From Shouchella oshimensis (lineage in GTDB: Bacteria > Bacillota > Bacilli > Bacillales > Bacillaceae_D), in NCBI RefSeq assembly GCF_002019765.1, contig NZ_KV917380.1, positions 858,707 through 922,706 on the forward strand: a stretch of DNA of 64,000 bases, in the 5' to 3' direction. The translations under genes were made by a program, and so were the position numbers. Shown in pieces: positions 24,058 through 33,443 of this stretch. The first letter of the stretch is position 1; each line of letters starts with the position of its first letter. Below the pieces are notes generated by a model. The model did no database searches, had not been told where the DNA came from, and saw only the letters and a program-made list of their open reading frames with translations.

Positions 24058-24981
24058 ATGCTTAAATACGTTAGTCGACGTTTTTTAGCGATGATTGTCA
24101 CGCTGTGGATCATTGTAACAGCGACTTTTTTTCTTATGCATAGTGTACCGGGTTCACCTTTGAATGGTGAACATAATACGAGTGAAGCGGTTCAAGCAAA
24201 TTTAGAAGCATATTATGGGCTAGATCGACCTGTTGTTATTCAATATGTCGATTATTTAGGGTCCATTTTACAGTTCGATTTTGGACCTTCTATTTCTCAA
24301 CCGGCTGTGTCGGTTAACGATTTGATTGCTCGAGGGTTCCCAGTATCCCTAGAGTTAGGTCTGTTCGCTTTAGCGTTTGCTCTATTATCAGGAGTAACAT
24401 TGGGTGTGTTAGCAGCGTTGAGAAGAAATGGAATGATTGACTACCTCTTAATGACGTTAGCGGTGCTCGGTTTGTCTGTTCCGAACTTCATACTAGCAGC
24501 GTTGCTTATTCAATCGTTTAAAGATTATTTACCGGTTGCCTTGTGGCACGACTGGACACATATGATTTTGCCTGTCTTTGCATTAGCAACATCACCAATG
24601 GCTATTATTGCCCGGTTAACTCGTTCAACGATGGTTGATGTATTAACACAAGACTACATAAGAACAGCGCAAGCAAAGGGGTTATCTCCATTTGTCATTG
24701 TGACTAAGCATGCATTACGGAACGGGCTCATGCCGGTAGTCACGATACTTGGAACCCTCGTAGCAGGTGTCTTAACAGGTAGTTTTGTCATTGAAAAAAT
24801 TTTCGCCATCCCTGGTATTGGTCGCTATTTTGTGGAAGGTATAAACAATCGTGATTATGCGGTCATAATGGGAACAACCATTTTTTATAGTGCGATTTTA
24901 CTCGTCATGCTGTTAATTGTCGATATTGTCTATGGCTTTCTTGACCCGCGGATACGCCTTGATAAAAAGGAGGCGAGCTGA
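24058..24981 (+). CDS. dppB: Dipeptide ABC transporter permease DppB
   Basis: A 307-residue inner-membrane permease with about six helices. Starts LKYVSRRFLAMIVTLWIIVTATFFLMHSVPGSP, the standard DppB/OppB opening, and carries the ATPase-coupling EAA-type loop (DYIRTAQAKGLSPFVIVTKHALRNGLMP). The C-terminal end has RYFVEGINNRDYAVIMG. It pairs with DppC to form the channel. The ATG is 15 bases after dppA with SD GAGAGGCG, and its stop overlaps the dppC start. Confidence 0.94.
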   Translation: MLKYVSRRFLAMIVTLWIIVTATFFLMHSVPGSPLNGEHNTSEAVQANLEAYYGLDRPVVIQYVDYLGSILQFDFGPSISQPAVSVNDLIARGFPVSLELGLFALAFALLSGVTLGVLAALRRNGMIDYLLMTLAVLGLSVPNFILAALLIQSFKDYLPVALWHDWTHMILPVFALATSPMAIIARLTRSTMVDVLTQDYIRTAQAKGLSPFVIVTKHALRNGLMPVVTILGTLVAGVLTGSFVIEKIFAIPGIGRYFVEGINNRDYAVIMGTTIFYSAILLVMLLIVDIVYGFLDPRIRLDKKEAS

Positions 24982-25922
24982 TGGCCTTACTTAATTCAAA
25001 TGGGAAATCTGTTGAGGATCATCTATTTAAACCTAGTAGTGAAAAGCTAAACGCGGAGCTTGTTTCGAGACCATCCTTGTCTTATTGGCAGTCGGTTTGG
25101 ATTCGGTTAAGACAGAATAAGCTCGCTATGTTCGGTCTGTTTACGATGATGGGTTTAACCGTTATGGCAATCATTGGGCCGTGGATTTCGCCTCATTCTA
25201 TCGCAACACCGAACTACAGTATGGTCAATCAACCTCCCTCCCTTGAGTATTGGTTTGGTACAGATGCCCTTGGACGGGATATGTTTGCCCGAACATGGTA
25301 TGGGGCAAGAATTTCCTTATTTGTCGGATTGGTTGCTGCACTTATTGATTGCATTGTTGGGATTATTTACGGTGGCGTTTCTGGTTATAAAGGGGGGCGC
25401 ACAGACTCTGTGATGATGCGTATAGTCGAAATCCTTTATGGGCTTCCCTATTTACTCGTCGTCATTTTACTAATGGTCATTATGGGACCGGGTCTATTAA
25501 CGATCATAATTGCTTTAACGATTACCGGCTGGGTAGGCATGGCGCGTATTGTTCGTGGTCAAGTCCTTTCCCTAAAGCAAAATGAATACGTGCTTGCTTC
25601 GAAAGTATTCGGTGCTAGTACAAATCATATTATTCGCAGAAGCTTATTACCGAATACAATGGGACCAATTATTATTCAAATGACACTGACGGTTCCAACG
25701 GCTATCTTTGCAGAAGCGTTTCTAAGCTTTCTTGGCTTAGGCATTTCTGCTCCTTATGCATCGTGGGGCTCTCTTGCAGAAGACGGTCTTTCGTCCATCT
25801 TAACTGGTAACTGGTGGCGTTTGTTTTTCCCAGCTTTCTTTATTTCGCTAACGATGTATGCCTTTAATGTATTTGGTGATGGGTTGCAGGATGCCATTGA
25901 TCCGAAAACAAGGGGGAAATAA
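24981..25922 (+). CDS. dppC: Dipeptide ABC transporter permease DppC
   Basis: A 313-residue permease with an N-terminal cytoplasmic segment, one helix (LAMFGLFTMMGLTVMAIIGPWISP), and the five-helix core beginning FGTDALGRDMFARTWYGARISLFVG. The coupling loop is NEYVLASKVFGASTNHIIRR. It forms the membrane channel with DppB. Start ATG shares a base with the dppB stop (TGATG), so translation is coupled; the dppD start is one base beyond its stop. Confidence 0.94.
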   Translation: MALLNSNGKSVEDHLFKPSSEKLNAELVSRPSLSYWQSVWIRLRQNKLAMFGLFTMMGLTVMAIIGPWISPHSIATPNYSMVNQPPSLEYWFGTDALGRDMFARTWYGARISLFVGLVAALIDCIVGIIYGGVSGYKGGRTDSVMMRIVEILYGLPYLLVVILLMVIMGPGLLTIIIALTITGWVGMARIVRGQVLSLKQNEYVLASKVFGASTNHIIRRSLLPNTMGPIIIQMTLTVPTAIFAEAFLSFLGLGISAPYASWGSLAEDGLSSILTGNWWRLFFPAFFISLTMYAFNVFGDGLQDAIDPKTRGK

Positions 25923-25923
25923 C

Positions 25924-26919
25924 ATGCCGTTATTAGAAGTGAAAGATTTACATATTCATTTTAAAACATATGGTGGTGAGGTTCAGGCCGTTAGAGGTGT
26001 AGATCTAACGTTAGAAAAGGGGGAAACCCTTGCCATTGTTGGAGAGAGTGGCTGTGGAAAAAGCGTCACTGCACAAAGTTTGATGCGTTTATTGCCAAAA
26101 GGAATTGCGAAAGTGAAAAGTGGTGAAATTTGGTTTAAAGGTCAGAATTTGTTGAAGTTGTCTGATAAGAAAATGAGACGAATTCAAGGTAATGATCTAG
26201 CGATGATCTTTCAAGATCCCATGACATCACTTAATCCGACGTTGACAATTGGTACACAATTAACAGAGGGTATTCGGAAACATACATCTATTTCTGCTGC
26301 TAAAGCGAACGAAAAGGCACTTGAGATGCTAACCATTGTCGGTATTTCAAATGGGGAAGAGCGGTTGAAGCAATATCCACATGAGTTTAGCGGTGGTATG
26401 AGACAACGGCTCATGATTGCAATGGCCCTTATTTGTGAGCCAGATATTTTAATTGCAGACGAACCAACAACGGCACTAGATGTCACCATTCAAGCACAGA
26501 TTTTAGCGCTTTTTAAAGAAGTGCAACGTAAAACAGGTGTCGCGATTATTCTAATTACGCACGACCTTGGGGTGGTTGCTCAGCTAGCAGATCGTGTGCA
26601 CGTTATGTATGCAGGAAAAGTCATTGAACAAAGCAATCGTCGAGAGTTGTTTTATCAAGCAACGCACCCTTATACAAAAGGGTTACTACAATCCATTCCA
26701 CGATTGGATGATGCAAAAGAAGAGCTTATTCCAATCGCTGGAACACCACCTGATTTATTTGCTCCACCGGCAGGGTGTCCGTTTGCTGCACGTTGTCACT
26801 ATGCAATGGATGTTTGTCGTTACCATATGCCAGTAACAACAGCAATAACGGCGACTCATAAAGCAGCTTGCTGGTTACTTGATCCTAGATCAAAGGGTGT
26901 TTTTGAAGAGCTTGCATAA
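25924..26919 (+). CDS. dppD: Dipeptide ABC transporter ATPase DppD
   Basis: A 331-residue ATPase. ATG at 25924 after AGGGGGA. Walker A GESGCGKS (about 43), Q-loop MIFQDPMTSLNP, signature FSGGMRQRLMIAMAL, Walker B ILIADEPTTALD, and H-loop ITHDLGVV. The C-terminal extension has the Cys-rich peptide-transporter motif (CPFAARCHYAMDVC), which can hold an Fe-S cluster in this family. It is expected to work with the second ATPase gene ykfD further down the operon, since dpp systems commonly use a heterodimer. Confidence 0.94.
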   Translation: MPLLEVKDLHIHFKTYGGEVQAVRGVDLTLEKGETLAIVGESGCGKSVTAQSLMRLLPKGIAKVKSGEIWFKGQNLLKLSDKKMRRIQGNDLAMIFQDPMTSLNPTLTIGTQLTEGIRKHTSISAAKANEKALEMLTIVGISNGEERLKQYPHEFSGGMRQRLMIAMALICEPDILIADEPTTALDVTIQAQILALFKEVQRKTGVAIILITHDLGVVAQLADRVHVMYAGKVIEQSNRRELFYQATHPYTKGLLQSIPRLDDAKEELIPIAGTPPDLFAPPAGCPFAARCHYAMDVCRYHMPVTTAITATHKAACWLLDPRSKGVFEELA

Positions 26920-26938
26920 CACAAAAGGGGGAATTTCC

Positions 26939-28573
26939 ATGCAAAAGAAATGGTTAGTAGGAACAATGGCAGCAACAATGATGTTAGCGGCATGTACAAC
27001 AGGTACGTCAAATGATGCAGAGCCAGGCGGTAATGATAATACGAATGATTCGGACGGGGGAGACAAGATTTTAATTGTGAATAATGGTGCGGAGCCAGTA
27101 AGCCTTGATCCGCAAATAGCGTTCGAATCGGTATCGAGTGCACCTCTTAACAATATTATGGAAGGGTTGATGAGATTAAATGCTGAGCACGTACCTGAAG
27201 AAGCCACTGCTGAGCGTTATGAGGTTTCTGAAGATGGCTTAACCTATACCTTCTATCTACGTGAAAATGCAAATTGGTCTAACGGTGATCCAGTTACAGC
27301 AGAAGACTTTGAGTACGCGTGGAAGCGACTAGTTGATCCAGAAACAGGGTCCCCGGCGGCATTTTTAGCAAATTTAATTGAAGGCGCCACTGAATTTTAT
27401 GAAGGGGAAGGCACTGAAGAAGATGTTATGGTTACGGCGCTAGATGAAAAGACGCTAGAAGTTGTTTTGAATAGCCCGCAACAATATTTCTTAAATCTTA
27501 TTACGAATCCATCCTTCTTCCCTGTCCATAAAGACACAGTTGAGGAAGACGGGTCATGGCATCAAGAAGCGAGCACGTACGTTGGGAACGGACCGTTTAC
27601 TTTAACAGGCTGGGATCATAATACCGAGCTGCGAATGACTCGAAATGATCACTATTGGGATGCAGAAAGTGTTGCGCTGGATGGTGCCACATGGTTAATG
27701 TTAGAAGATCAAAATACAGCATACAGCTTATATGAGCAAGGTGGTCTGCATACGACAACACCTCCTGCCGATCTAGCTGAAGAGTTAATTGCTAGTGGGG
27801 AAGTGGATTTATATGACCAAGCAGGAACATACTTCTATCGTTTCTTAACAACAGAAGAGCCGTTTCAAAATAAAAAGATCCGTCAAGCGTTTGCAAAAGC
27901 GGTTGATCGTGAAACGATTGTGGAAAGTGTCATTCGTCAAAATCAACGACCAGCTGGAGGATTTGTTGCTTACGGTTTCCCAGAGCCATCCGGAGAGGAT
28001 TTTAGAGAAGTCGGCGGAGACTTATTTGCATATGATGTTGAAGAGGCCCAACAACTTTTAAGAGAAGGAATGGAAGAGGAAGGGTACGAAACCTTGCCGA
28101 ATGTAACGATTTCTTATAGCTCAGGCCCTGCAGAACATGAGCGTATTGCGGAAAGCCTCCAGCAAATGTACGCGGAAAATCTGGAGGTAGATGTGAACCT
28201 TGAAGTCGTTGAATCAAGTGTCTTTTTAGATCGTCAACGTGGATTAGAAATGCAAATGTCCCGTTCGTCGTTCATAGCTGATTATGCCGATCCTATTAAT
28301 TTCTTGGAGAGTTTTATTACTGATAGTTCAATGAACAGAACAGCATGGTCAAATGAAACATATGATCAGTTGATTGCAGATTCAAAAGCGGAGGCTGATG
28401 AAGAGCGCCGATTCGAGCTTTTGCATGAAGCAGAAGCACTCGTTTTAGATGAAATGCCATTCTTTCCATTGTATTTCTACAATCAACCGGTTCTACAACA
28501 TGAATCTGTATCTGGCATTGTTCGCCACCCAGTAGGGTATACAGAATTAAAATGGGCAGATTTAAACGAATAA
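26939..28573 (+). CDS. dppE: Dipeptide/oligopeptide-binding lipoprotein DppE
   Basis: A 544-residue surface lipoprotein. Signal peptide with lipobox MLAAC (lipid Cys about residue 19), then a Gly/Asn/Asp-rich linker. It is a class C (SBP_5) binding protein: EPVSLDPQIAFES, ENANWSNGDPVTAEDFEYAWKR and WDHNTELRMTRNDHYWDAE are typical. It captures peptides, in B. subtilis including murein tripeptide, for DppBC. It is followed by a hairpin that may raise the level of this mRNA part over the downstream ykf genes, common for binding-protein genes. Confidence 0.94.
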   Translation: MQKKWLVGTMAATMMLAACTTGTSNDAEPGGNDNTNDSDGGDKILIVNNGAEPVSLDPQIAFESVSSAPLNNIMEGLMRLNAEHVPEEATAERYEVSEDGLTYTFYLRENANWSNGDPVTAEDFEYAWKRLVDPETGSPAAFLANLIEGATEFYEGEGTEEDVMVTALDEKTLEVVLNSPQQYFLNLITNPSFFPVHKDTVEEDGSWHQEASTYVGNGPFTLTGWDHNTELRMTRNDHYWDAESVALDGATWLMLEDQNTAYSLYEQGGLHTTTPPADLAEELIASGEVDLYDQAGTYFYRFLTTEEPFQNKKIRQAFAKAVDRETIVESVIRQNQRPAGGFVAYGFPEPSGEDFREVGGDLFAYDVEEAQQLLREGMEEEGYETLPNVTISYSSGPAEHERIAESLQQMYAENLEVDVNLEVVESSVFLDRQRGLEMQMSRSSFIADYADPINFLESFITDSSMNRTAWSNETYDQLIADSKAEADEERRFELLHEAEALVLDEMPFFPLYFYNQPVLQHESVSGIVRHPVGYTELKWADLNE

Positions 28574-28579
28574 GCTAGG

Positions 28580-28602
28580 GGAGGGAGCTATTGTCTCTCT
28601 CC
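28580..28602 (+). terminator. Hairpin after dppE, partial terminator or stabiliser
   Basis: GGAGGGAG (28580-28587) pairs with CTCTCTCC (28595-28602), loop CTATTGT, followed by a pyrimidine tract TTCTTTCT. The downstream ykf genes have no clear promoter, so I read it as an attenuating or stabilising hairpin inside the operon. Confidence 0.55.
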
Positions 28603-28628
28603 TTCTTTCTATTTGGAGGGTCAAATGA

Positions 28629-29555
28629 ATGAAAACCATTTATCCAAAACCGATTAAGGCAGGAGATACGATTGGCGTTATCGCGCCAGCTAGTACACCA
28701 TTAATGAAGAATATTGAAAAAAGCAAACACCTGTATGAAAAAATGGGGATCTCGATTGTGACCTCTCCTCACTTAACGGACGGGTACGGCTATTTAAGTG
28801 CTGCTGATTCTCATAGAGTAAAAGCGTTAGAAGATATGTTTACAAATCAAGATATTGCAGGGATTTTCTGTGCTTGTGGTGGCTACGGTACACCGCGTAT
28901 TGTCGATCAAATTGATTATCAGCTAATTGCAAAACATCCAAAAGTATTTTGGGGATACAGTGATATTACGTGCTTACACACAGCGATTCATCAAGAAACA
29001 GGTCTTGTGACCTTTCATGGTCCGATGATGAGTTCAGACTTAACAGGTGAGATTGACTCGGTAACCGAACAAGGGTTGAATCAAATTGTAAAGCCAACCC
29101 CTCTTATGTTGACGGAGCAGACAGAACCTCTTTCGATTCTGCAAAGTGGACGTGTGAGCGGCCCATTTGTCGGTGGAAATTTAACTCTGTTATCCAGCTT
29201 AGTCGGAAGTCAGTACCAGCTCAATGCAAAAGGGTCTATTCTGTTTATTGAAGAAATTGAAGAAGAGCCGTATCGTATTGATCGCATGCTGAATCAACTG
29301 AGGCTCGCAGGTATTCTTGACGATGCAAGTGGTTTTGTAATCGGCAATTTTAATAACTGTTCACCGAAAAAACGCCATCGTTCTCTAGCGTTAGATGAAG
29401 TGTTTGATCATTATTTAAATCAAGATGGAAAGCCTTGTATGAAAGGTTTCTCAATTGGTCATTGCATGCCAGTCTATTCGGTTCCTTATGGTGCTCAAGC
29501 TACATTAGATACAGAGAAGAAAATCGTATCCATTGAACCTGGTGTAAAGGAGTGA
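28629..29555 (+). CDS. ykfA: LD-carboxypeptidase YkfA (S66 family)
   Basis: A 308-residue cytoplasmic serine peptidase. Start MKTIYPKPIKAGDTIGVIAPAS, nucleophile Ser111 in FWGYSDITCLHTAI, Glu in LFIEEIEEEPYRIDRM, and His in SIGHCMPVYSVPYG. S66 enzymes remove the terminal D-Ala from murein tetrapeptides (LdcA) or inactivate microcin C (MccF). Position in the dpp operon supports the murein-recycling role, as for B. subtilis ykfA. SD TTGGAGG is upstream; the next gene follows after six bases. Confidence 0.9.
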   Translation: MKTIYPKPIKAGDTIGVIAPASTPLMKNIEKSKHLYEKMGISIVTSPHLTDGYGYLSAADSHRVKALEDMFTNQDIAGIFCACGGYGTPRIVDQIDYQLIAKHPKVFWGYSDITCLHTAIHQETGLVTFHGPMMSSDLTGEIDSVTEQGLNQIVKPTPLMLTEQTEPLSILQSGRVSGPFVGGNLTLLSSLVGSQYQLNAKGSILFIEEIEEEPYRIDRMLNQLRLAGILDDASGFVIGNFNNCSPKKRHRSLALDEVFDHYLNQDGKPCMKGFSIGHCMPVYSVPYGAQATLDTEKKIVSIEPGVKE

Positions 29556-29561
29556 AGCGGG

Positions 29562-30479
29562 ATGAATATAGAATGTGTAAGTGTACCAGTTTCAACTGTA
29601 TGGACGACGAAAGCGTCACCTCGCTCCATTGATTCTCTTATGACACGAGAACCCTATCAATTAGAACGTTATTTAGAAAAAATGACTTATGACGACCGTC
29701 TCCAGCTTTGCTCGAACGACCTTGCGCAAACACAGCTTCTTTTTAATGAATCTGTTTATGTAGTTCAAGAAGTAGATGGTTGGAAAGAAATTCTCATTCC
29801 AAGTCAGCCAACAAGTAAAAACGAAGACGGATATCCAGGCTGGGTACCAAGCCATCATCTTGTAGTAGCCCATCCTAACGAACAATCGACAGTTCGAGCA
29901 ATCATTGTCGAACAAACGGCGTGGCTCTTTACTAAAGAAAAGAAAGCATGGCTACAAGTGAGCTATGGAACAGAGCTAACTGTTTTGGATGAATTGAACG
30001 ACTGGATTAAAGTAGAAACACCCCTTGGCCATGCCTTAGTAAAACGAAAGAATGTTCAATTTTCATTCAAGAAAAATAATGGGCAATCTATGGTAGCAGA
30101 AGCACGACGCTTTCTAGGTTTGCCATACTTATGGGCAGGAATGAGTGGTTTTGGTTTTGACTGCTCTGGTTTTGTTTATCGCCTTCATCAAATATGTGGG
30201 ATAACGATTCCTCGAGATGCTTCCAATCAATTTCGATCAGGAGACATTATAGCTGAACAAGATATGAAGGGAGGAGATCTTCTTTATTTTGCCTATGAAG
30301 AAGGGAAAGGTAGGGTTCATCATGTTGCCATGTATGCAGGGAATGGCAACATCATTCATGCGCCAAAAACCGGGAAGGTAGTGGAAGAGATACCATTAAC
30401 CGATACGGTTTACGAGAAAGAGTGGTGCGGTGTGAGGCGTTTTTTAAATTCTTCACTATGGGAGATGAAGACAACATGA
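29562..30479 (+). CDS. ykfC: Gamma-D-glutamyl-L-diamino acid endopeptidase YkfC (NlpC/P60)
   Basis: A 305-residue protein without a signal peptide, so cytoplasmic. Two bacterial SH3-type domains (about 60-105 and 110-165) precede an NlpC/P60 domain with Cys201 (GFDCSGFVYRLHQ), His in RVHHVAMYAG (253-254) and His266 (IIHAPKTG). B. subtilis and B. cereus YkfC cut L-Ala-gamma-D-Glu from murein peptides with a free N-terminal L-Ala. It lies after ykfA and overlaps ykfD by four bases. In B. subtilis ykfB (L-Ala-D/L-Glu epimerase), which uses the released dipeptide, lies between ykfA and ykfC; it is absent here. Confidence 0.92.
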   Translation: MNIECVSVPVSTVWTTKASPRSIDSLMTREPYQLERYLEKMTYDDRLQLCSNDLAQTQLLFNESVYVVQEVDGWKEILIPSQPTSKNEDGYPGWVPSHHLVVAHPNEQSTVRAIIVEQTAWLFTKEKKAWLQVSYGTELTVLDELNDWIKVETPLGHALVKRKNVQFSFKKNNGQSMVAEARRFLGLPYLWAGMSGFGFDCSGFVYRLHQICGITIPRDASNQFRSGDIIAEQDMKGGDLLYFAYEEGKGRVHHVAMYAGNGNIIHAPKTGKVVEEIPLTDTVYEKEWCGVRRFLNSSLWEMKTT

Positions 30480-31483
30480 TGACTGAAGATGTAATGGTAG
30501 AAGTGAAGAATGTAAAGAAATATTTTCAATTAAAAAAGAACAAAACGCTTAAAGCAGTAGATGGTGTATCCTTTGCCATAAAAAAAGGGGAAATGTTTGG
30601 ATTAGTAGGAGAATCGGGTTGTGGAAAATCAACGCTTGGGCGAACAATGTTACGTCTCTATCAACCTAGTTCAGGGAGCATACTCTTTAAAAGCCAAGAT
30701 ATTCACCATGCATCTGCATTACAAAAGAAAGAACTTGATCAACGTATGCAGATGATTTTTCAAGATCCATATGCATCGTTAAATCCTCGTTCCATGGTAA
30801 TGGATATCATTGCAGAAGGTTTAGATGTACACGGGCGCTTAAAAGGGAAACAAAGAAAGGAAAGAGTTTTTGAACTTCTGGAAACAGTCGGTTTGAGCAA
30901 AGAGCATGCAAATCGTTATCCCCACGAATTTAGTGGAGGACAGCGGCAGCGTATCGGCATCGCTAGAGCACTTGCGCTAAACCCCGAATTTATTGTTGCG
31001 GATGAACCAATCTCTGCATTGGATGTTTCTATTCAGGCGCAAGTCGTAAATCTATTACAAAAGCTTCAACGAGAACAAGGCTTGACGTTTTTGTTTATTG
31101 CTCACGATCTATCAATGGTGAGGCATATTAGTGATCGAATTGGAGTGATGTACTTAGGTAAGCTCGTTGAATTAACAACCAGTGAGCAACTGTATAAAAC
31201 ACCCCTACATCCTTATACAGAGGCATTGCTGTCAGCAATCCCTATTCCTGACCCTGATCTGGAAGACAAGCGTGAAACCATCTTACTAGAAGGAGAGATT
31301 CCTAGTCCAATTTCTCCACCAAGTGGCTGTGTATTCCGAACGAGATGTCCCAAGGTAATGGAAAAATGTGCTATTATGGAACCAGAGATGAAGGAATATA
31401 AGCCTGGTCATTATGCTGCTTGTCATTTACACGATGAAGTAGAAAGTAGAGGGAAGGAAGAAGCTGCTGTGACAGGAGATTAG
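30476..31483 (+). CDS. ykfD: Dipeptide/oligopeptide ABC transporter ATPase YkfD (DppF/OppF-like)
   Basis: A 335-residue ATPase beginning [20 protein letters not shown]; the ATG overlaps the ykfC stop (ATGA). Walker [10 protein letters not shown] (about 52), Q-loop [13 protein letters not shown], signature [15 protein letters not shown], Walker [14 protein letters not shown]-loop IAHDLSMV, and a Cys-containing OppF-type tail ([14 protein letters not shown]). It is the likely heterodimer partner of DppD in powering DppBC. Confidence 0.93.
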   Translation: MMTEDVMVEVKNVKKYFQLKKNKTLKAVDGVSFAIKKGEMFGLVGESGCGKSTLGRTMLRLYQPSSGSILFKSQDIHHASALQKKELDQRMQMIFQDPYASLNPRSMVMDIIAEGLDVHGRLKGKQRKERVFELLETVGLSKEHANRYPHEFSGGQRQRIGIARALALNPEFIVADEPISALDVSIQAQVVNLLQKLQREQGLTFLFIAHDLSMVRHISDRIGVMYLGKLVELTTSEQLYKTPLHPYTEALLSAIPIPDPDLEDKRETILLEGEIPSPISPPSGCVFRTRCPKVMEKCAIMEPEMKEYKPGHYAACHLHDEVESRGKEEAAVTGD

Positions 31484-31502
31484 TCTGAGGGGAGTCAAGG
31501 AA

Positions 31503-32654
31503 ATGAGACGAGCCATTCCTACTTTTGGATTGCTTCTGCTACTAATGAGTGGTTGTCAGGCAGAAGTGGAAGCGACTGAGAAAGATGTATTGTTCTTAGG
31601 AGAGATGAAACAGCGAGAGGTGGGTGAGCGTTCAGCTCATTCAAATCGTTTTCATTTGACTACGACGATAAGTGCAGTCGGGGATGTGCTGATACATGAT
31701 CGTGTGTATGAGGACGCAAGGGTTGAGGGGGGATTTGATTTTTTACCCATGCTGACTAATGTTGCCCCATACTTACAAGCGGCAGATGTGACCATTGCGA
31801 ATATAGAGACCATGATTGGTGGTGAAGCCCTTGGTCTGTCAGGCTACCCTGCTTTTAACTCGCCGTTCGAAGTGGGTGATGCGTTGAAAGAAGCTGGTGT
31901 TAACGTTGTAACGTTAGCGAATAATCATACTCTTGACCGCGGTCCTCAATCGATCATGAATGCCTTAGATTATTGGGATGAACTAAATATGCCGTATACA
32001 GGAGCCTTTCGAAATAAAGAAGATGCTACCGAATTACGTATTATTGAGAGTCAAGGTATCTCTATTGCGATACTAAGCTATACATATGGAACAAACGGCA
32101 TCCCGGTACCAGACGGAAGGGATTATTTAGTGAACCTTTCAGAGTCATCGTTTATGGCAGAGCAAATCAGGGAAGCAGATAAAGAAGCTGATGCGGTGAT
32201 TGTTGCCCTGCATGCTGGCGAAGAGTACGTTGATTTACCGAATCAACAACAACGTGACTGGGTACAAGTAGCCGCAGATAGTGGTGCTACTGCTGTCATT
32301 GGTCATCATCCTCATGTACTCCAACCAAGTGAATGGGTAGAAGGCAAGCATGACCACGATATGCTTGCGGTTTATTCACTCGGCAATTTTCTTTCGGGTC
32401 AGTATGATCATTCAAGGCGCGTAGGAGGTATTTTTACTTTTGATTTGCAGAAATCTACTGGTGAAAAGGCGCAAGCTATTAATCCTTCCTTCATGCCAAC
32501 CTATGTTCAATTCGATGAAGGTGACAAACATTATCGAGTGACTCCAATGAAAGATTTAACGGATGCTGAGTTGCCAGAATTAGAAAAACATCTTAACGAC
32601 GTTGAAGCACATATGAGTCAGTGGTTACCAGAATTAATTGTTACTAAAGAATAG
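31503..32654 (+). CDS. CapA-family lipoprotein (PGA_cap metallophosphatase fold)
   Basis: A 383-residue lipoprotein with lipobox LLLLMSGC (Cys about residue 18). The CapA/PGA_cap domain (about 55-330) shows AVGDVLIHDRVY, a VTIANIETMIGG segment, NVVTLANNHTLDRG, VALHAGEEY and TAVIGHHPHVLQP, the metallophosphoesterase-like motifs of the family. CapA/PgsA proteins serve in poly-gamma-glutamate assembly or retention, but no capB/capC genes are here. Its place 20 bases after ykfD suggests it belongs to the dpp-ykf operon; a role in handling gamma-glutamyl wall peptides is speculation. Confidence 0.85.
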   Translation: MRRAIPTFGLLLLLMSGCQAEVEATEKDVLFLGEMKQREVGERSAHSNRFHLTTTISAVGDVLIHDRVYEDARVEGGFDFLPMLTNVAPYLQAADVTIANIETMIGGEALGLSGYPAFNSPFEVGDALKEAGVNVVTLANNHTLDRGPQSIMNALDYWDELNMPYTGAFRNKEDATELRIIESQGISIAILSYTYGTNGIPVPDGRDYLVNLSESSFMAEQIREADKEADAVIVALHAGEEYVDLPNQQQRDWVQVAADSGATAVIGHHPHVLQPSEWVEGKHDHDMLAVYSLGNFLSGQYDHSRRVGGIFTFDLQKSTGEKAQAINPSFMPTYVQFDEGDKHYRVTPMKDLTDAELPELEKHLNDVEAHMSQWLPELIVTKE

Positions 32655-32666
32655 GAGTACATCGTC

Positions 32667-33023
32667 ATGTTCAGAGTCATTGGACTTTATTTGATTTCAT
32701 TTTTGTTTTTTTTAGCTGGGGTTGGGCATTTTGTTATGGATGGCTTTTTTATTGAAGCAATGCCAGAATGGGTACCATTTCGACCTTTTATTGTCTATGT
32801 ATCAGGGATTGTTGAAATCGCTCTCGCTATTTTCCTTCTCTACAAACCAACTCGTTCTAGAGCGGGTATTTGGACAACGCTCTTCTTGTTACTTGTTTTT
32901 CCAGTAAACGTCTATATGGCGCTCTTCCCTGCTCAATATGATGTACCAGCCTATGCACTGTGGCTTCGGTTGCCACTACAGTTTGTCCTTATTTGGTGGG
33001 TTCTTAAAGTAACAAAGCCATAA
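32667..33023 (+). CDS. DoxX-family membrane protein (CatD-like)
   Basis: A 118-residue protein with four membrane helices. Pattern: LISFLFFLAGVGHFVMDGFF, then EWVPFRPFIVYVSGIVEIALA, then LFLLLVFPVNVYMALFPAQYD, as in small DoxX-type proteins. In B. subtilis the DoxX-like CatD is made with CatE for catechol resistance. Here an HxlR repressor and a CatE-like VOC enzyme lie just downstream, so a CatD-like role is plausible, although this gene follows the CapA-like gene by 12 bases and may be transcribed with it. Confidence 0.75.
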   Translation: MFRVIGLYLISFLFFLAGVGHFVMDGFFIEAMPEWVPFRPFIVYVSGIVEIALAIFLLYKPTRSRAGIWTTLFLLLVFPVNVYMALFPAQYDVPAYALWLRLPLQFVLIWWVLKVTKP

Positions 33024-33057
33024 AAAAATTCAAGCGACACGCGCTTGAATTTTTTTT
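33022..33057. terminator. Bidirectional terminator between DoxX and HxlR genes
   Basis: A-run plus AATTCAAGCG (33027-33036), loop ACACG, CGCTTGAATT (33042-33051) plus T-run. The stem reaches about 15 bp and is flanked by A and T runs, so it works both ways for these convergent genes. Confidence 0.93.
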
Positions 33058-33397
33058 ATTGTTCATTTGTCTGTGGGAATAGTTGATCTAGATGCTTGAT
33101 ATGATTAGATCCCCAGCTGTGCATAGCATCAAGGAGGGGTTTTAAACTTTCTCCGTAAGGCGTCATCGAATACTCAACTTTTGGAGGGATTTGAGGATAA
33201 ACTTGTCGTTGGATAATATCGTTTTGTTCTAGCTCACGCAATTGGGATGTGAGCATTTTTTGTGTAATGCCGGGGATAGATCGTTTTAATTCGTTAAAGC
33301 GCATCACATCATGATTTATTAATTGAAATAAGATTTTATGCTTCCATTTTCCCACTAAGATTTCGAGCGCTGTATCGACTTGACAGGATGATTCCAT
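33056..33397 (-). CDS. HxlR-family redox regulator (YodB/CatR-like)
   Basis: A 113-residue winged-helix repressor. The HxlR core is complete: ALEILVGKWKHKILFQLIN, FNELKRSIPGITQKMLTSQLRELEQNDII, then the wing EYSMTPYGESLKPLLDAM. A single Cys at position 5 (MESSCQV) lies where YodB and CatR carry the conserved N-terminal Cys that senses quinones and diamide. It is divergent from a CatE-like dioxygenase and a nitroreductase, the kind of targets YodB/CatR control. A palindromic site lies in the shared promoter region. It very likely represses both sides. Confidence 0.88.
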   Translation of the reverse strand: MESSCQVDTALEILVGKWKHKILFQLINHDVMRFNELKRSIPGITQKMLTSQLRELEQNDIIQRQVYPQIPPKVEYSMTPYGESLKPLLDAMHSWGSNHIKHLDQLFPQTNEQ

Positions 33398-33414
33398 TTA
33401 ATCCACCTCGCAAT

Positions 33415-33443
33415 AAAGTATCTTTTTATATACTATAGTACAA
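33415..33443 (-). promoter_or_regulatory. Promoter of the HxlR-type gene
   Basis: On the minus strand TTGTAC (33443-33438), 17 bases, TACTTT (33420-33415). The -35 box lies within the palindromic operator, so autorepression is likely. Confidence 0.7.
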
